From contig JAJDJN010000003.1 of NCBI GenBank assembly GCA_030267245.1, positions 1 through 40,160 of the forward strand: 40,160 nt of DNA, written 5' to 3'. Made by a program: the position numbers and the translations under genes. Origin of the DNA: Desulfovibrio sp. OttesenSCG-928-A18 (GTDB lineage Bacteria; Desulfobacterota; Desulfovibrionia; Desulfovibrionales; Desulfovibrionaceae). Below the pieces are notes generated by a model. The model worked only from the letters and a program-made list of their open reading frames with translations. It did not search any database and was not told where the DNA came from. How positions within the stretch are numbered: position 1 is the first letter of the stretch; every line of letters starts with the position of its first letter. This document shows, piece by piece, positions 31,667-39,868 of this stretch.

Positions 31667-33417
31667 AAGGATAGCTCCCTTGTTTTGCCCTGCTGACGGG
31701 CTTTTTCTTGTTGTATATCTTGCCGTAGAACCAGGCCGACCTGATTCTGTACTTCTTTCAGGCCGCGTAGCTCTTTATCCACTGTCATCACCGGAACAAG
31801 GAGAGTGCCGTCCACATCCTCACGCACTCCAAAAGCCGGAACGCCCTTGGCCTGTAAGTAGGGATTATCGTCAGCTGCCCAATCATGGGCGATCCATTCC
31901 GTATGGGCCTCACGCGCCGTTTTTTGCTGCTGTTCCAGAACCAACCGCTGCCGTTCTTCTCGTTTTCTGGCGATCTCAGCGCGTTGGGCTTCTATCTGCT
32001 CTTTTGTCAGAGTATGGCCTGTGGCAACCCAAGTTGTTTTTTCGCCAGCACTAAAATTCTGCATCCAACCAGCAGGACGCTCATCGAGAAAGCCGCAGTA
32101 TGCGCCGTCAAGTTCTCCGCCATTTCTGCCAATGAGCGGTACTCGATGTATTTGCCCATCCATGATCGGTGATTTGCCGCGCAGATCCAGCCCGGCCTGT
32201 TCCAGGGCTTGCGCGAATTCTTCCTGCGGCGGCAAGGTGCGCACCGGTTCCGGCGTTTTGGTCTTTTCCGGCAGCCAGGCGGAGAGCTGGTTCAAGTCCG
32301 TGCCTTCCGGCGCGTACCAGAGCTTGTTTTCCTTGTCCCACTTCGCTCCCAGCTTTTTGGCCTGTTCCTTCTCTTTATACGGAACGGCCAGGAAGGTTTT
32401 TTCCTTGGCCGGGTCTGCCGGAACTCCCATAGCGGCAATATCCTCCTTACGCTCCAGCACCTTTTCCGGCTCCGGCGCTTTCACGGTCTGTTCCTGGCCA
32501 AGCTCTTTTTGTTTTTCCATACCCAAAACGTATTCCTTGATCTGTTCCGCATCCCGGCAGGCACGGACGATTTCATAGGGATCTTCCTCCAGCACCTTGA
32601 CCCAGGACTGCACATAAGCCGCATGTTGTTCCGGATTGTGCGATATGCCGATGTCCTGGCCGAGCATCCAGGACGCGATCTCCGCCCGGAGCTCTTCCCG
32701 TGCATACTTCTCCGAGCCAAAAGGGCCGAACTCCCGTTCCATGCGGCTGCCATGCCCTGTCCAGTGCCCCAACTCGTGCAGGGCCGTGCCGTAATACAAG
32801 CCGGGCTCTTCAAAGTTTTCACGCGGCGGCAGATGGATGGAATCCGTCATGGGCCGGTAAAAAGCCCGGTTACTCTGGTCGTGCTTGATGGTCGCGCCGG
32901 AGGCGGAGAGGATGTTTTCCGCCTTTTCTATGGGTTCCCACTCAAAAGATTGGCCCGTAAGCTCCAGCGGCGGCATGCCGTCAATCTGCTCCGCGTTGAA
33001 AACATGGGCCAGACGCATGAGCGGTTTATCCAGTTCCACTGTTTCCTTTTGCGGCTTGCCGTCTTCTCCGAGAACGGGCTTTCCGTCTTCACCCAGGCGA
33101 TCCTGATCTTTGGTGAACTGGAAATAGACCACAGGCGTGGCCTTGCTGCCGGGCAGGATGCGCAAGCCGTTGTCGTTGGCCTGGCGCAGGGTCATCCAGC
33201 GCGGATCGTCGTATCCGGAAAGCGCCAGATGCACCCGGTTCATGCCCCGGTACACCGTGCCGGAAGCCGGGTTGTGCGGCGCGGAAACAGCGTCACCCGG
33301 ATGCCAGGGCCGCTGCCAGGGAGCGGTGCCCGCCTTCAGGTGGCCAATGATCTTTTCCGCGAACTCTTCATGGAAGGGGCGGCGTTTGGCTTTTTCGGGC
33401 TTTTTATCGTCCTTCAT
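31663..33417 (-). CDS. ArdC/TraC-like protein with zincin metallopeptidase domain
   Basis: This protein of about 584 aa begins with an ArdC-type ssDNA-binding N-terminus (FHEEFAEKIIGHLKAGTAPW, then RGMNRVHL). A zincin domain follows with HELGHW (H214, E215, H218) and a distal Glu in the EELRAEIASW helix. A DUF5710-like module (VPYKEKEQAKKLGAKWDKEN) and a C-terminal NPYLQAKGVPAFGVREDVDG segment come next; the latter opens the primase/Toprim region of TraC-type proteins. It ends soon after, with no Toprim domain, so it looks truncated compared with RP4 TraC. ArdC proteins protect incoming DNA. The start at 33417 has GGAGG 6 bp upstream. LGEDGKP occurs twice in tandem. Confidence 0.82.
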   Translation of the reverse strand: MKDDKKPEKAKRRPFHEEFAEKIIGHLKAGTAPWQRPWHPGDAVSAPHNPASGTVYRGMNRVHLALSGYDDPRWMTLRQANDNGLRILPGSKATPVVYFQFTKDQDRLGEDGKPVLGEDGKPQKETVELDKPLMRLAHVFNAEQIDGMPPLELTGQSFEWEPIEKAENILSASGATIKHDQSNRAFYRPMTDSIHLPPRENFEEPGLYYGTALHELGHWTGHGSRMEREFGPFGSEKYAREELRAEIASWMLGQDIGISHNPEQHAAYVQSWVKVLEEDPYEIVRACRDAEQIKEYVLGMEKQKELGQEQTVKAPEPEKVLERKEDIAAMGVPADPAKEKTFLAVPYKEKEQAKKLGAKWDKENKLWYAPEGTDLNQLSAWLPEKTKTPEPVRTLPPQEEFAQALEQAGLDLRGKSPIMDGQIHRVPLIGRNGGELDGAYCGFLDERPAGWMQNFSAGEKTTWVATGHTLTKEQIEAQRAEIARKREERQRLVLEQQQKTAREAHTEWIAHDWAADDNPYLQAKGVPAFGVREDVDGTLLVPVMTVDKELRGLKEVQNQVGLVLRQDIQQEKARQQGKTRELSL

Positions 33418-33610
33418 AGACCGCCTCCCCCTGGCCGTTGATGGTGAGCAGCGCGTCTTCAATCAAGTCGGCCAGTATAATGGAGTCTTCGCTGAACGCG
33501 CCCATGTAGTCGGCCACGTCCGGATCGAGCGGAACGTACAGCGCCGGATCAGCGGCAATCTGTTCCGCTGCCGACCGTGCGGCGGCGGCAAGGTATTCTT
33601 TGTGTTTCAT
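33404..33610 (-). CDS. Small conserved-looking protein of the transfer block
   Basis: This product of about 68 aa starts MKHKEYLAAAARSAAEQIAA and ends in an acidic helical stretch (FSEDSIILADLIEDALLTIN). I do not recognise a family. It is likely real: GGAG lies 8 bp before the ATG at 33610, an alternative ATG at 33616 overlaps the traF stop, and its own end overlaps the zincin gene start by 14 bp. The composition (acidic, helical, no membrane segment) would suit a small DNA-mimic or adaptor, but that is only a suggestion. Confidence 0.65.
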   Translation of the reverse strand: MKHKEYLAAAARSAAEQIAADPALYVPLDPDVADYMGAFSEDSIILADLIEDALLTINGQGEAVYEGR

Positions 33611-33612
33611 GA

Positions 33613-34122
33613 TCATTCTCCTTTGGGGTTGAACAAAAAAAGAGGCTCGACCCGCTGGAGGCTATCCAAGGGAACGAGCCCGAAATACCGGCTGTCGAAA
33701 CTGCCTTCATGATCGGCCAGCACCAGCGCCATGCCGGAGGGAATGACGCCGGACGCGAGGACGGAAGGCATGGGTCGCCCCTGACTGTCCATGGAGCGGA
33801 CGGCCAAGGAATCAGCCTCTATGTAGTCGCCGGGCAGACCTGCCAGGCGTTTGAGTAGCGGACGCAAGCCATTGGGGCAGGAACCGGCCTGAAGATAGCC
33901 ACGTTCTTTCGCCAAATCGGCAAACTCGCCTTGTAGGCAGAAGCTGACGAAATCTCCCTTGGTCACATCCTGACCAGGGGCGATCCTGTAGACTCCCTTG
34001 GGCAAGGACGGTGTGGGATTGAAACGCAGACCGGAGCCATGCGCCAGAATACCGGCCAGCAGCAGCCACAGAACGGCAAAGAGCCAGCATCGCACCCGGC
34101 TATTCCATAAAATAGCGTTCAC
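33613..34122 (-). CDS. traF: TraF conjugative signal peptidase-like protease
   Basis: This 169-aa protein has one N-terminal membrane segment (WLFAVLWLLLAGILAHGSG). The S26 peptidase motifs of the TraF family follow: FNPTPSLPKGVY with catalytic Ser39 and KRLAGLPGD with Lys91. In RP4 TraF processes and cyclises the TrbC pilin. No pilin or mating-pair gene is in this window, so its partner must be elsewhere or lost. The start overlaps the traG stop region by 23 bp. Order and overlap (traG then traF) match RP4. Confidence 0.9.
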   Translation of the reverse strand: MNAILWNSRVRCWLFAVLWLLLAGILAHGSGLRFNPTPSLPKGVYRIAPGQDVTKGDFVSFCLQGEFADLAKERGYLQAGSCPNGLRPLLKRLAGLPGDYIEADSLAVRSMDSQGRPMPSVLASGVIPSGMALVLADHEGSFDSRYFGLVPLDSLQRVEPLFLFNPKGE

Positions 34123-35056
34123 TGGAGTTCTCCTGTGTGGGCGCAGGCGCGGCGTCCGCAGTTTTTGGGGCGGCGGAAGAGGACGGCCTGGCCGAGTACC
34201 AGGACGCCGGGCGCGGCTGATACAGTGAATCGCTGATGCCGCTGGGATAAACGGCGTTCAGGCCGGGCACCGGAATTTTGGCGCGGGCCGAGAAGACGGG
34301 ATCGAAGAAATAGAGAATCTGCCGACCGTAGATGGGCGATTGCCCGGCTGTGAAAACCAGCATGTCGCCCGGCTTGAGCACGCGCCCCTGGCTGTCCTTT
34401 TCCGGGCCGGGCAACCTCATGCACTCGTCAGGCGTGAGCAGGGGCCGGGCCGTTTCCGTCACGTTGACCGAGGCGTTTTTCATGTGCCCGGTACGTGAAC
34501 CGGAAAGGGACACTTTTTCTTCCACGACAGTGGTTTTCCCCGTCATGTCGGAAAGCGTCTTGGCCGTTTCAATTGTGTTCGGCGCGTAGGCAATCCGCAC
34601 ATGGCAGTTGGCCATGAGCGCGTTATCCTTGCCGTACACCGCATTAAGCTGAGTAATGTCCTGAACGATAATGTAAACTTTGCCGCCGTAGCCCGCGATG
34701 TAGGCCAAGGCTTTTTCCATAATCGGGAGCTTGCCCAAGCTGGTGAACTCGTCCAGCAGCAGTAAAAGCCTGTGCTTGTAACCCGCCTTGCTGGAACCGT
34801 CCGCAAACTCCATTTTGGAGCAGATCCGGCGCACGATCATATCCACCATGAGCCGGAGCAAAGGCCGCATACGGTCAATGTCAGCCGGGGAAATCACCAG
34901 ATAGAGATTCACCGGCTTTTCGTGGTTCATCAGGTCATGGATGCGGAAATCACAATGCGCGGTATTCAGCGCCACCACCGGATCGCGGTATAGCGCCAGA
35001 TTGGTCAAGGCTGTGGAAACGACCCCGGAGGCCTCATTTTCCGCCTTGTTCGTCAA
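34100..35056 (-). pseudogene. traG: TraG/VirD4 coupling protein, C-terminal half
   Basis: About 318 residues match the C-terminal half of RP4 TraG: NKAENEASGVVSTALTNLAL, LYLVISPADIDRMRP, the Walker B LLLLLDEFTSLGKLP, and VQDITQLNAVYGKDNALMAN. A proline-rich tail follows. TraG proteins are normally about 630 residues with two membrane helices and a Walker A motif at the front; both are missing. Homology begins abruptly at about 35056 (a TTG codon), and the frame only extends to a stop at 35081-35083. The protein could not pump DNA alone. The break mirrors that in traI. Confidence 0.82.
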
Positions 35057-35141
35057 GCTTTTATATCTAGCTGAAAAATATTAGAAAAATAAAAGCAGAG
35101 AGGTTTTGTACCAGCAATCATACCAGCAGCTTTTGAGGGCG

Positions 35142-35354
35142 CTATGAGACTTGCCGGGACAACTTTGGTCTTTCTATGGTAGGCTTTTGCGCAGTTTGCT
35201 TTTTCTGAAGGCGCGAATATGCACTTCCTGCCCTGTCCGCCGGGGTAAAGAAACTTCTCTGCGGCTTTCGACCACTCAACGCATCAAGAAGAGCGCCAAC
35301 ATTTCTGCGGGCGCTCTGTTGAATATTATTTGCAGAGACGTTCAGCCGCCACAA
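35142..35354 (-). CDS. Small hypothetical protein
   Basis: This product of about 70 aa is basic and rich in Gln/Arg/Ser (VSANNIQQSARRNVGALLDA, then LSGRKPQRSFF). It starts at a TTG behind AAGGTGG. It overlaps the preceding small ORF by 29 bp. I do not recognise the family. Chained overlap with two other small ORFs is the main support; it might equally be a chance frame. Confidence 0.35.
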   Translation of the reverse strand: MWRLNVSANNIQQSARRNVGALLDALSGRKPQRSFFTPADRAGSAYSRLQKKQTAQKPTIERPKLSRQVS

Positions 35355-35529
35355 GGACGGCGACCACCTTTTCCAATGACAGCGCGGCGGCGGAGAGAAG
35401 TTTCAATTCTGGCGTCACATCCCCTTTGTTTGCATGTATTCTGCTTTCGCAAAGCTCAAAAGCCAGTGCAACTGTTCTTATCGCCTGTTCTTCAAACTCC
35501 GCCGAACAAACAGTGGTTTGTTTTCTCAT
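35326..35529 (-). CDS. Small helical hypothetical protein
   Basis: This product of about 67 aa, MRKQTTVCSAEFEEQAIRTV then a helical tail (ELKLLSAAALSLEKVVAVLV), looks protein-like with amphipathic helices. The ATG at 35529 has GGAG 5 bp upstream and overlaps the stop of the ORF above as ATGA, which argues for a genuine operon. A longer frame to 35589 is possible but lacks an RBS. No family is recognised. Confidence 0.55.
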   Translation of the reverse strand: MRKQTTVCSAEFEEQAIRTVALAFELCESRIHANKGDVTPELKLLSAAALSLEKVVAVLVAAERLCK

Positions 35530-35750
35530 AATAACTCCGCTGGTAAAGGCAGCCGCAAGCGGTGAACATGCTCCCAGAACAAAAGCCACGCCTCCTCATA
35601 AAGTGGCCTGTAACACGCCGCAAGAGAGGAACAGCCAATCTGTTCCTCAAAATTGAGCAACGCACAATGGCATCTCAGACATGCACCAGCGGCATGCAAT
35701 GTTGAACGCCTTGCTGTGCGCAGCAGCTTGGACGGTATTTTGCTACACAA
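35526..35750 (-). CDS. Small cysteine-rich hypothetical protein
   Basis: This ORF of up to 74 codons contains ACLRCHCALLNFEEQIGCSS and then YEEAWLLFWEHVHRLRLPLP. The four Cys (CxxCxC plus one) could bind metal. Its stop overlaps the next start as ATGA. The start is uncertain: only TTG codons are available (35750 or one nearer the CLRCHC motif). It may be a remnant of a longer gene. I do not recognise it. Confidence 0.4.
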   Translation of the reverse strand: MCSKIPSKLLRTARRSTLHAAGACLRCHCALLNFEEQIGCSSLAACYRPLYEEAWLLFWEHVHRLRLPLPAELL

Positions 35751-35787
35751 TCAGTTACGTTTAGGGTTCTAGGGGGTGTTCCGCTAT

Positions 35788-36696
35788 CTATGCTAACGGT
35801 TTGAGGGGAATGAAAATTTCTGAAAGTAGTTCTTCCGGGGGCGTATTTGTCGGGTCATTATAATAGGCTTCAAATCCTACGCTGTCTCCCGGCTCCCTGC
35901 CGCTTTGTGGCAGCCATTCGCCAAATAGTGAGCGGTAAGCCGGATGCAGCAGGCTGTACGGGCCTTTGATCAGCACGCAGGCGTATTCACCGCCGTTGCC
36001 TATATGTTTGGTAAGCAGTTCGGTAGTTTGTAACAGCTTGGCGAGCGCGGGCGTGTTCTCATCAACGCCTTCGGGGAGAGTAATGCAGACATCCATGCGG
36101 CACTTTTCAACAGGAGTCGAGTCGGGGTCGTCATAAGAAACAGCGTATGCCGGGGAGTTTTGTGCAATAAGGCCCGCAGGCCCCAACAGGCCACACAAGC
36201 GCCCCCAAGCGGGACCGCAAGCATCATAAGGGCCGGTGTGGCGTAATGCGGCAACCAAAACCGGCTTGCATACTTTCACTTTCACATCCACTGGAAAAAC
36301 CTCCGGGTTAGTATGGTAAAAAGGGTATTGCGCAACATCCGCCTTCATCGAGAACGCATGGGAACCGCCATTTTTGCGATATTGCGATGGAGAGACGCCA
36401 AAAGCGGAACGAAAAGCGCGAGTAAAGGCTTCCGGGCTTTCATAGCCAGCATCCAAGGCAATAGCGGTAATGGAGTTCCGCGAGTAAGACACATCTTGCG
36501 CTGCCTTTTGCAACGCCAACCTGCGAATGTAAGCCGCCACACTTTCGCCAACCAGACTTTTGAATATCCGGTGAAAATGGAAGGGGGAAAAGTGAGCGAT
36601 GGCCGCCAATTCATCAAGTGTTTGCAAAGCGTCAAGGTGCTTTTCAATGTGCAGTAATACCCGCTGTATTCTTCTTGAGTATGTGTTGTTGCTCAT
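35788..36696 (-). CDS. AraC-type regulator with GyrI-like effector domain
   Basis: This 302-aa protein has an N-terminal pair of helix-turn-helix motifs (LDELAAIAHFSPFHFHRIFK and AIALDAGYESPEAFTRAFRS) followed by FGVSPSQYRK. A GyrI-like/SOUL effector-binding domain occupies about 135-302 (VKVCKPVLVAALRHTGPYDA, YACVLIKGPYSLL, GDSVGFEAYYND, EIFIPLKP). Such regulators (MarA/Rob/SbmC-like) sense drug-like small molecules and control efflux or stress genes. The transcript diverges from the HEAT-like gene across a 245-bp gap. The target is unknown. Confidence 0.92.
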   Translation of the reverse strand: MSNNTYSRRIQRVLLHIEKHLDALQTLDELAAIAHFSPFHFHRIFKSLVGESVAAYIRRLALQKAAQDVSYSRNSITAIALDAGYESPEAFTRAFRSAFGVSPSQYRKNGGSHAFSMKADVAQYPFYHTNPEVFPVDVKVKVCKPVLVAALRHTGPYDACGPAWGRLCGLLGPAGLIAQNSPAYAVSYDDPDSTPVEKCRMDVCITLPEGVDENTPALAKLLQTTELLTKHIGNGGEYACVLIKGPYSLLHPAYRSLFGEWLPQSGREPGDSVGFEAYYNDPTNTPPEELLSEIFIPLKPLA

Positions 36697-36941
36697 GTTT
36701 CCCTTTTACAGCTTGTCGTTTGAAGTTTCCTGACTTTTTTTGCTAAATTTGAACGATGGCGTTCAGGTTTGTGGCGTACCGTGTATGAACTGACAAGTGA
36801 TGATACCGGCACAGCCAGTACAGCGCTTGAACATTTGCCGCACGCAACCTGTCGATACCATTCTGGCTTGACCCGACAAGAAATGTTGCTTACGGCATCT
36901 TTCGGGAAAATGGCAATTGCTTACAAGGTTATAGGGGCTAA

Positions 36942-37466
36942 ATGAACAATCATCCGCTAATATCGTCACTCCATGGTGGCAAGCGTTGGTCAACGGATCG
37001 GGCGCAGTTGGTTGCGGAGACGGTTCTGCACGATCCCGGTCTGTTTGAGGTTTTGTTCAACGGACTGACGATTGACGAACCACTGGCCCGCATGCGTGCC
37101 GCTTATGCCGTTTCCAAAGTGGCGTCCGAACGCCCGGATTTGTTGCAGCCATATAAGGAACAATTCCTTGACCGCCTGCTCGATCCGGACAACAGCCACC
37201 TTGCTCGTGCTTGCATGCTTCAGGCGTTGCGTACCTTGACTCTCGACAAAGAAGGTATCGAGTTGCTGGTTGATACACTCAAAGATTTCTTGTTCAGTGA
37301 AAGCAGTATTGTGAAGACCTTTTCCCTCCAATTATTGGCTGATTTTGCCGCTGAAGACGAAGGCCTGCGCAACGATGTGCTGCCGCTGCTTTGGGCTGCC
37401 AGAGAAAGGGGTACTCCAGCCATGCGCGCCAGGGCGAGGAAGCTGCTCAAACGATATCATTTGTGA
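36942..37466 (+). CDS. HEAT-repeat-like protein
   Basis: This 174-aa, all-helical protein has repeating units such as PLARMRAAYAVSKVASERPD, LARACMLQALRTLTLDKEG and IVKTFSLQLLADFAAEDEGL. The spacing of about 40 residues is that of HEAT/Armadillo repeats. Such proteins are scaffolds or DNA/RNA-binding (AlkD-like) modules; no enzyme motif is seen. AGGGG lies 5 bp before the ATG. It is followed 93 bp later by a P-loop kinase gene on the same strand, possibly in one operon. Confidence 0.72.
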   Translation: MNNHPLISSLHGGKRWSTDRAQLVAETVLHDPGLFEVLFNGLTIDEPLARMRAAYAVSKVASERPDLLQPYKEQFLDRLLDPDNSHLARACMLQALRTLTLDKEGIELLVDTLKDFLFSESSIVKTFSLQLLADFAAEDEGLRNDVLPLLWAARERGTPAMRARARKLLKRYHL

Positions 37467-37559
37467 TTGTGCCGTATATCGATTCCACTCTGAGGTCGTT
37501 GGTTACCATATCCGGCGATCTGTTTTCAGATGATGCCTATCAAATAAAAAGGGGTGTCC

Positions 37560-38069
37560 ATGCTCATAATTTTTAGCGGCTTACCCGGCACAGGAAAAAC
37601 CGCCATTGCGTCCATTGCAGCTCGTGAACTTGGTGCGGTATACCTGCGCATTGACAGCCTGGAGATGGGCATCATTCGTTCCGGGCTCGTGGCTGATCAA
37701 TGGAATCTCGGCCCTGCCGGATACTGCGCGGCCTATGCCGTGGCCCTGGACAATCTCAAGAACGGTATGACAGTGGTCGCGGATTCGGTGAATCCCCTAA
37801 AAATTACGCGAGACGCTTGGCGAGATGTGGCTATCCAGGCGGCCGCGCCGTACCTGGAAATCGAGGTGGTCTGTTCAGACGAAGCGGAACACAAAAGACG
37901 CGTTGAATCCCGAAAAAGTGATGTGGAGGGCCTTTGCCTGCCAAACTGGCAGCAAGTTATGGACAGGGAATACGAGCCGTGGAACCGGGAACGGTTGGTG
38001 TTGGATACAGCTGGACTCTCCGTAACCGAGTCGGCGCGCAGCGTTGTGGCAGCACGCCCGCCAGCATGA
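37560..38069 (+). CDS. AAA/P-loop kinase (zeta-toxin/gluconate-kinase-like)
   Basis: This protein of about 169 aa starts with LIIFSGLPGTGKTAIASIAA, a perfect Walker A. It then has VYLRIDSLEMGIIR, GMTVVADSVNPLKITRDAWR and EVVCSDEAEHKRRVESRKSD, the pattern of small-molecule kinases with an arginine-rich lid. DVEGLCLPNWQQVMDREYEP occurs in uncharacterised AAA_33 family members. It probably phosphorylates a small metabolite or antibiotic; the target is unknown. The start ATG 37560 has AAGGGG 5 bp upstream. The stop overlaps a 41-codon ORF as ATGA. Confidence 0.85.
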   Translation: MLIIFSGLPGTGKTAIASIAARELGAVYLRIDSLEMGIIRSGLVADQWNLGPAGYCAAYAVALDNLKNGMTVVADSVNPLKITRDAWRDVAIQAAAPYLEIEVVCSDEAEHKRRVESRKSDVEGLCLPNWQQVMDREYEPWNRERLVLDTAGLSVTESARSVVAARPPA

Positions 38070-38191
38070 TACTCTCCAAAGGTCCAAATAGTCAGAACAT
38101 ATTTTTCTCCACTACCGCGAAAGACTTTGTTTACGCCCTGGCAAACTCGGTTCTCGCAGTTGGTGTTTCTGCTCTGGCTGTGTCTGTGTAA
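38066..38191 (+). CDS. Possible small hydrophobic peptide coupled to the kinase
   Basis: This ORF of 41 codons starts MILSKGPNSQNIFFSTTAKD and ends with a hydrophobic segment (YALANSVLAVGVSALAVSV). Its ATG overlaps the kinase stop (ATGA), allowing re-initiation. There is no separate RBS and I recognise no family, so it may be chance. The remaining gap to 38350 shows nothing gene-like. Confidence 0.22.
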   Translation: MILSKGPNSQNIFFSTTAKDFVYALANSVLAVGVSALAVSV

Positions 38192-38350
38192 AGCCCCTTC
38201 ATCAGTGCAGACCTAAATCAGACACTTCCGCATGCTTGAGGACAAGTTCCTCTGGGGTCAAACACCCTCATTGTGTGGGCACTCACTTGAACCGAATATC
38301 GCAAGATGTTCTGGGGCAACGGGGAGTGCGTTGTTTCATTTATTTTTGGA

Positions 38351-39865
38351 TTATTCCACAGCGTCTTCCTCTCCACTGGAAGAATTAATAAGACTGGAGT
38401 GCTCATCCCAATGATGCGAAGAACTTAGGCACTCTAAAATTTTGTCTGGTACTTGCCCGGCGGTCATCTGCTCAACATCCTTCACGTCCTGAAAGTTAGT
38501 TCTTCGCAACATCAATTCCCAAAGCATTTTGACCCGCTCAGGATCGTACGTTGTATAACCAATAGGTATTCTGGCGTCCCTTAGGCCATATGCAGGAGCG
38601 ATTCGGGCATGATACTGCACCATAGCCCAGCAAGGGGAACCTGGAACAATTAGGATCTCCATTTCATCTAGAGGGGGTGCATTTTGAAATGATAAAAGGT
38701 TATCTGCGATTCCACCATATCGTTGACGGCATTCATGTGCTTCTTGTTTAGAACTTGCTTTGGGAAAAACCAATGACAGTGAACTCTGCTTTTTAGTAAG
38801 TAATTCAGCCACCTGCTCGTAGAAGGCTCTCGAGTACGCGCTTGCACCCCAATATGATGCCGAAGAGGGAAGCCACAGTATGGGCTGAATGCTTGGCGTT
38901 CTGCTCAGCCAATTGATAAAGCCTCCTTTATTCTGTGGCAAATATATAGAGCCAATGATTCCAGTTGTTTTTGGCGAACCATAGCCTGTTCTCCGTTTGT
39001 CACGTTCCCGGAGGTATTTTTCAATGTCAAAAGTGCCTCCAGCGCCTTCAAAATTTAGTAAGACATTATCCTGGACTCTGAGACAAAAATCTTGCACGGA
39101 AAGAGAGTCATTTTGGGTGGTTTGATTATTGAATATGGTGTTGATGTATCTAAGAATTCCGCTATTCACGACAAGATCCAGGTTGTCACCTGAAAAACCG
39201 GACAAAGAAGAAGATATTTTTAAATGTCCATCGGATTGCCATTCTGAGTGGATATCCACAGACACTGGGAAAGAAACTAGCTTCTCATAAAAGCAGCTGT
39301 TAATTCTATAGAGCCGCGTTTTGGATTTTTTAATATTTTCTATGGTCGTGCAGAGCTTGAATCTGTTAAAGTCTTCTTGAAATATAGATTCTGCACTGAA
39401 CTCATTGTATAATGTCTCTTCAGAAACTAATTCATAAAATCCAGCCAGACTTGGATTTGATGCACGAGGTTGGATATGCTCTGAAGCTAAATCAATATAA
39501 AATGATGCTGTATATCTTTCAATGCCTTCCAGTTGTATTGTTCCGTCACTTTGTTTTAATTCGTTAAGTCCACTTGTTACCTCAATATCACCATTTTCAT
39601 TCAAAAATGCCAGATTTGTGCTGATAATTTGTTGCAGGAGTTCTTCTCTTTCATTGTCATTAATGCCAAGAAAAGACTGCAATTCATACGGACTTATTCT
39701 ATTTAATGTATCAAGTAGCTGGATTGATATCTCTAAAAAAGCTGGAAGAGGATTTCTTGCAGTAACATCAAAGTCAGCAGTATATTTTTTTGCCGGTATC
39801 AAAAAAGAATAGCTTGCAATCAGTCGCTTTTTAACTTGCTTAATAGCGTTTGCTGACTCAGACAT
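38351..39865 (-). CDS. Unrecognised 504-aa protein paired with an SF1 helicase
   Basis: I do not recognise this protein. Residues 1-110 look helical and may include a winged-helix (ISPYELQSFLGINDNEREEL, then LLQQIISTNLAFLNENGDIE). The middle is mixed (KLVSFPVSVDIHSEWQSDGH, LNFEGAGGTFDIEKYLRERD). The C-terminal third reads like an alpha/beta domain (IIGSIYLPQNKGGFINWLSR, then EILIVPGSPCWAMVQYHARI). No HKD, Walker or nuclease motif is evident. It starts 3 bp after the helicase stop, so the two are one operon. Its AT-rich codon use differs from the transfer and cargo genes. A defence role is a guess based on the helicase partner. Confidence 0.75.
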   Translation of the reverse strand: MSESANAIKQVKKRLIASYSFLIPAKKYTADFDVTARNPLPAFLEISIQLLDTLNRISPYELQSFLGINDNEREELLQQIISTNLAFLNENGDIEVTSGLNELKQSDGTIQLEGIERYTASFYIDLASEHIQPRASNPSLAGFYELVSEETLYNEFSAESIFQEDFNRFKLCTTIENIKKSKTRLYRINSCFYEKLVSFPVSVDIHSEWQSDGHLKISSSLSGFSGDNLDLVVNSGILRYINTIFNNQTTQNDSLSVQDFCLRVQDNVLLNFEGAGGTFDIEKYLRERDKRRTGYGSPKTTGIIGSIYLPQNKGGFINWLSRTPSIQPILWLPSSASYWGASAYSRAFYEQVAELLTKKQSSLSLVFPKASSKQEAHECRQRYGGIADNLLSFQNAPPLDEMEILIVPGSPCWAMVQYHARIAPAYGLRDARIPIGYTTYDPERVKMLWELMLRRTNFQDVKDVEQMTAGQVPDKILECLSSSHHWDEHSSLINSSSGEEDAVE

Positions 39866-39868
39866 GAT

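Noticed and set aside
32209-33441. 410-codon + strand frame opposite the zincin gene
   Set aside because: It is a shadow frame; the - strand holds HELGH and conserved ArdC motifs and good overlaps.
35109-35128. Two TACCAGCA repeats 12 bp apart, considered as an attachment-site core
   Set aside because: They are too short, and there is no integrase or tRNA gene nearby and no matching copy seen at the other end of the window.
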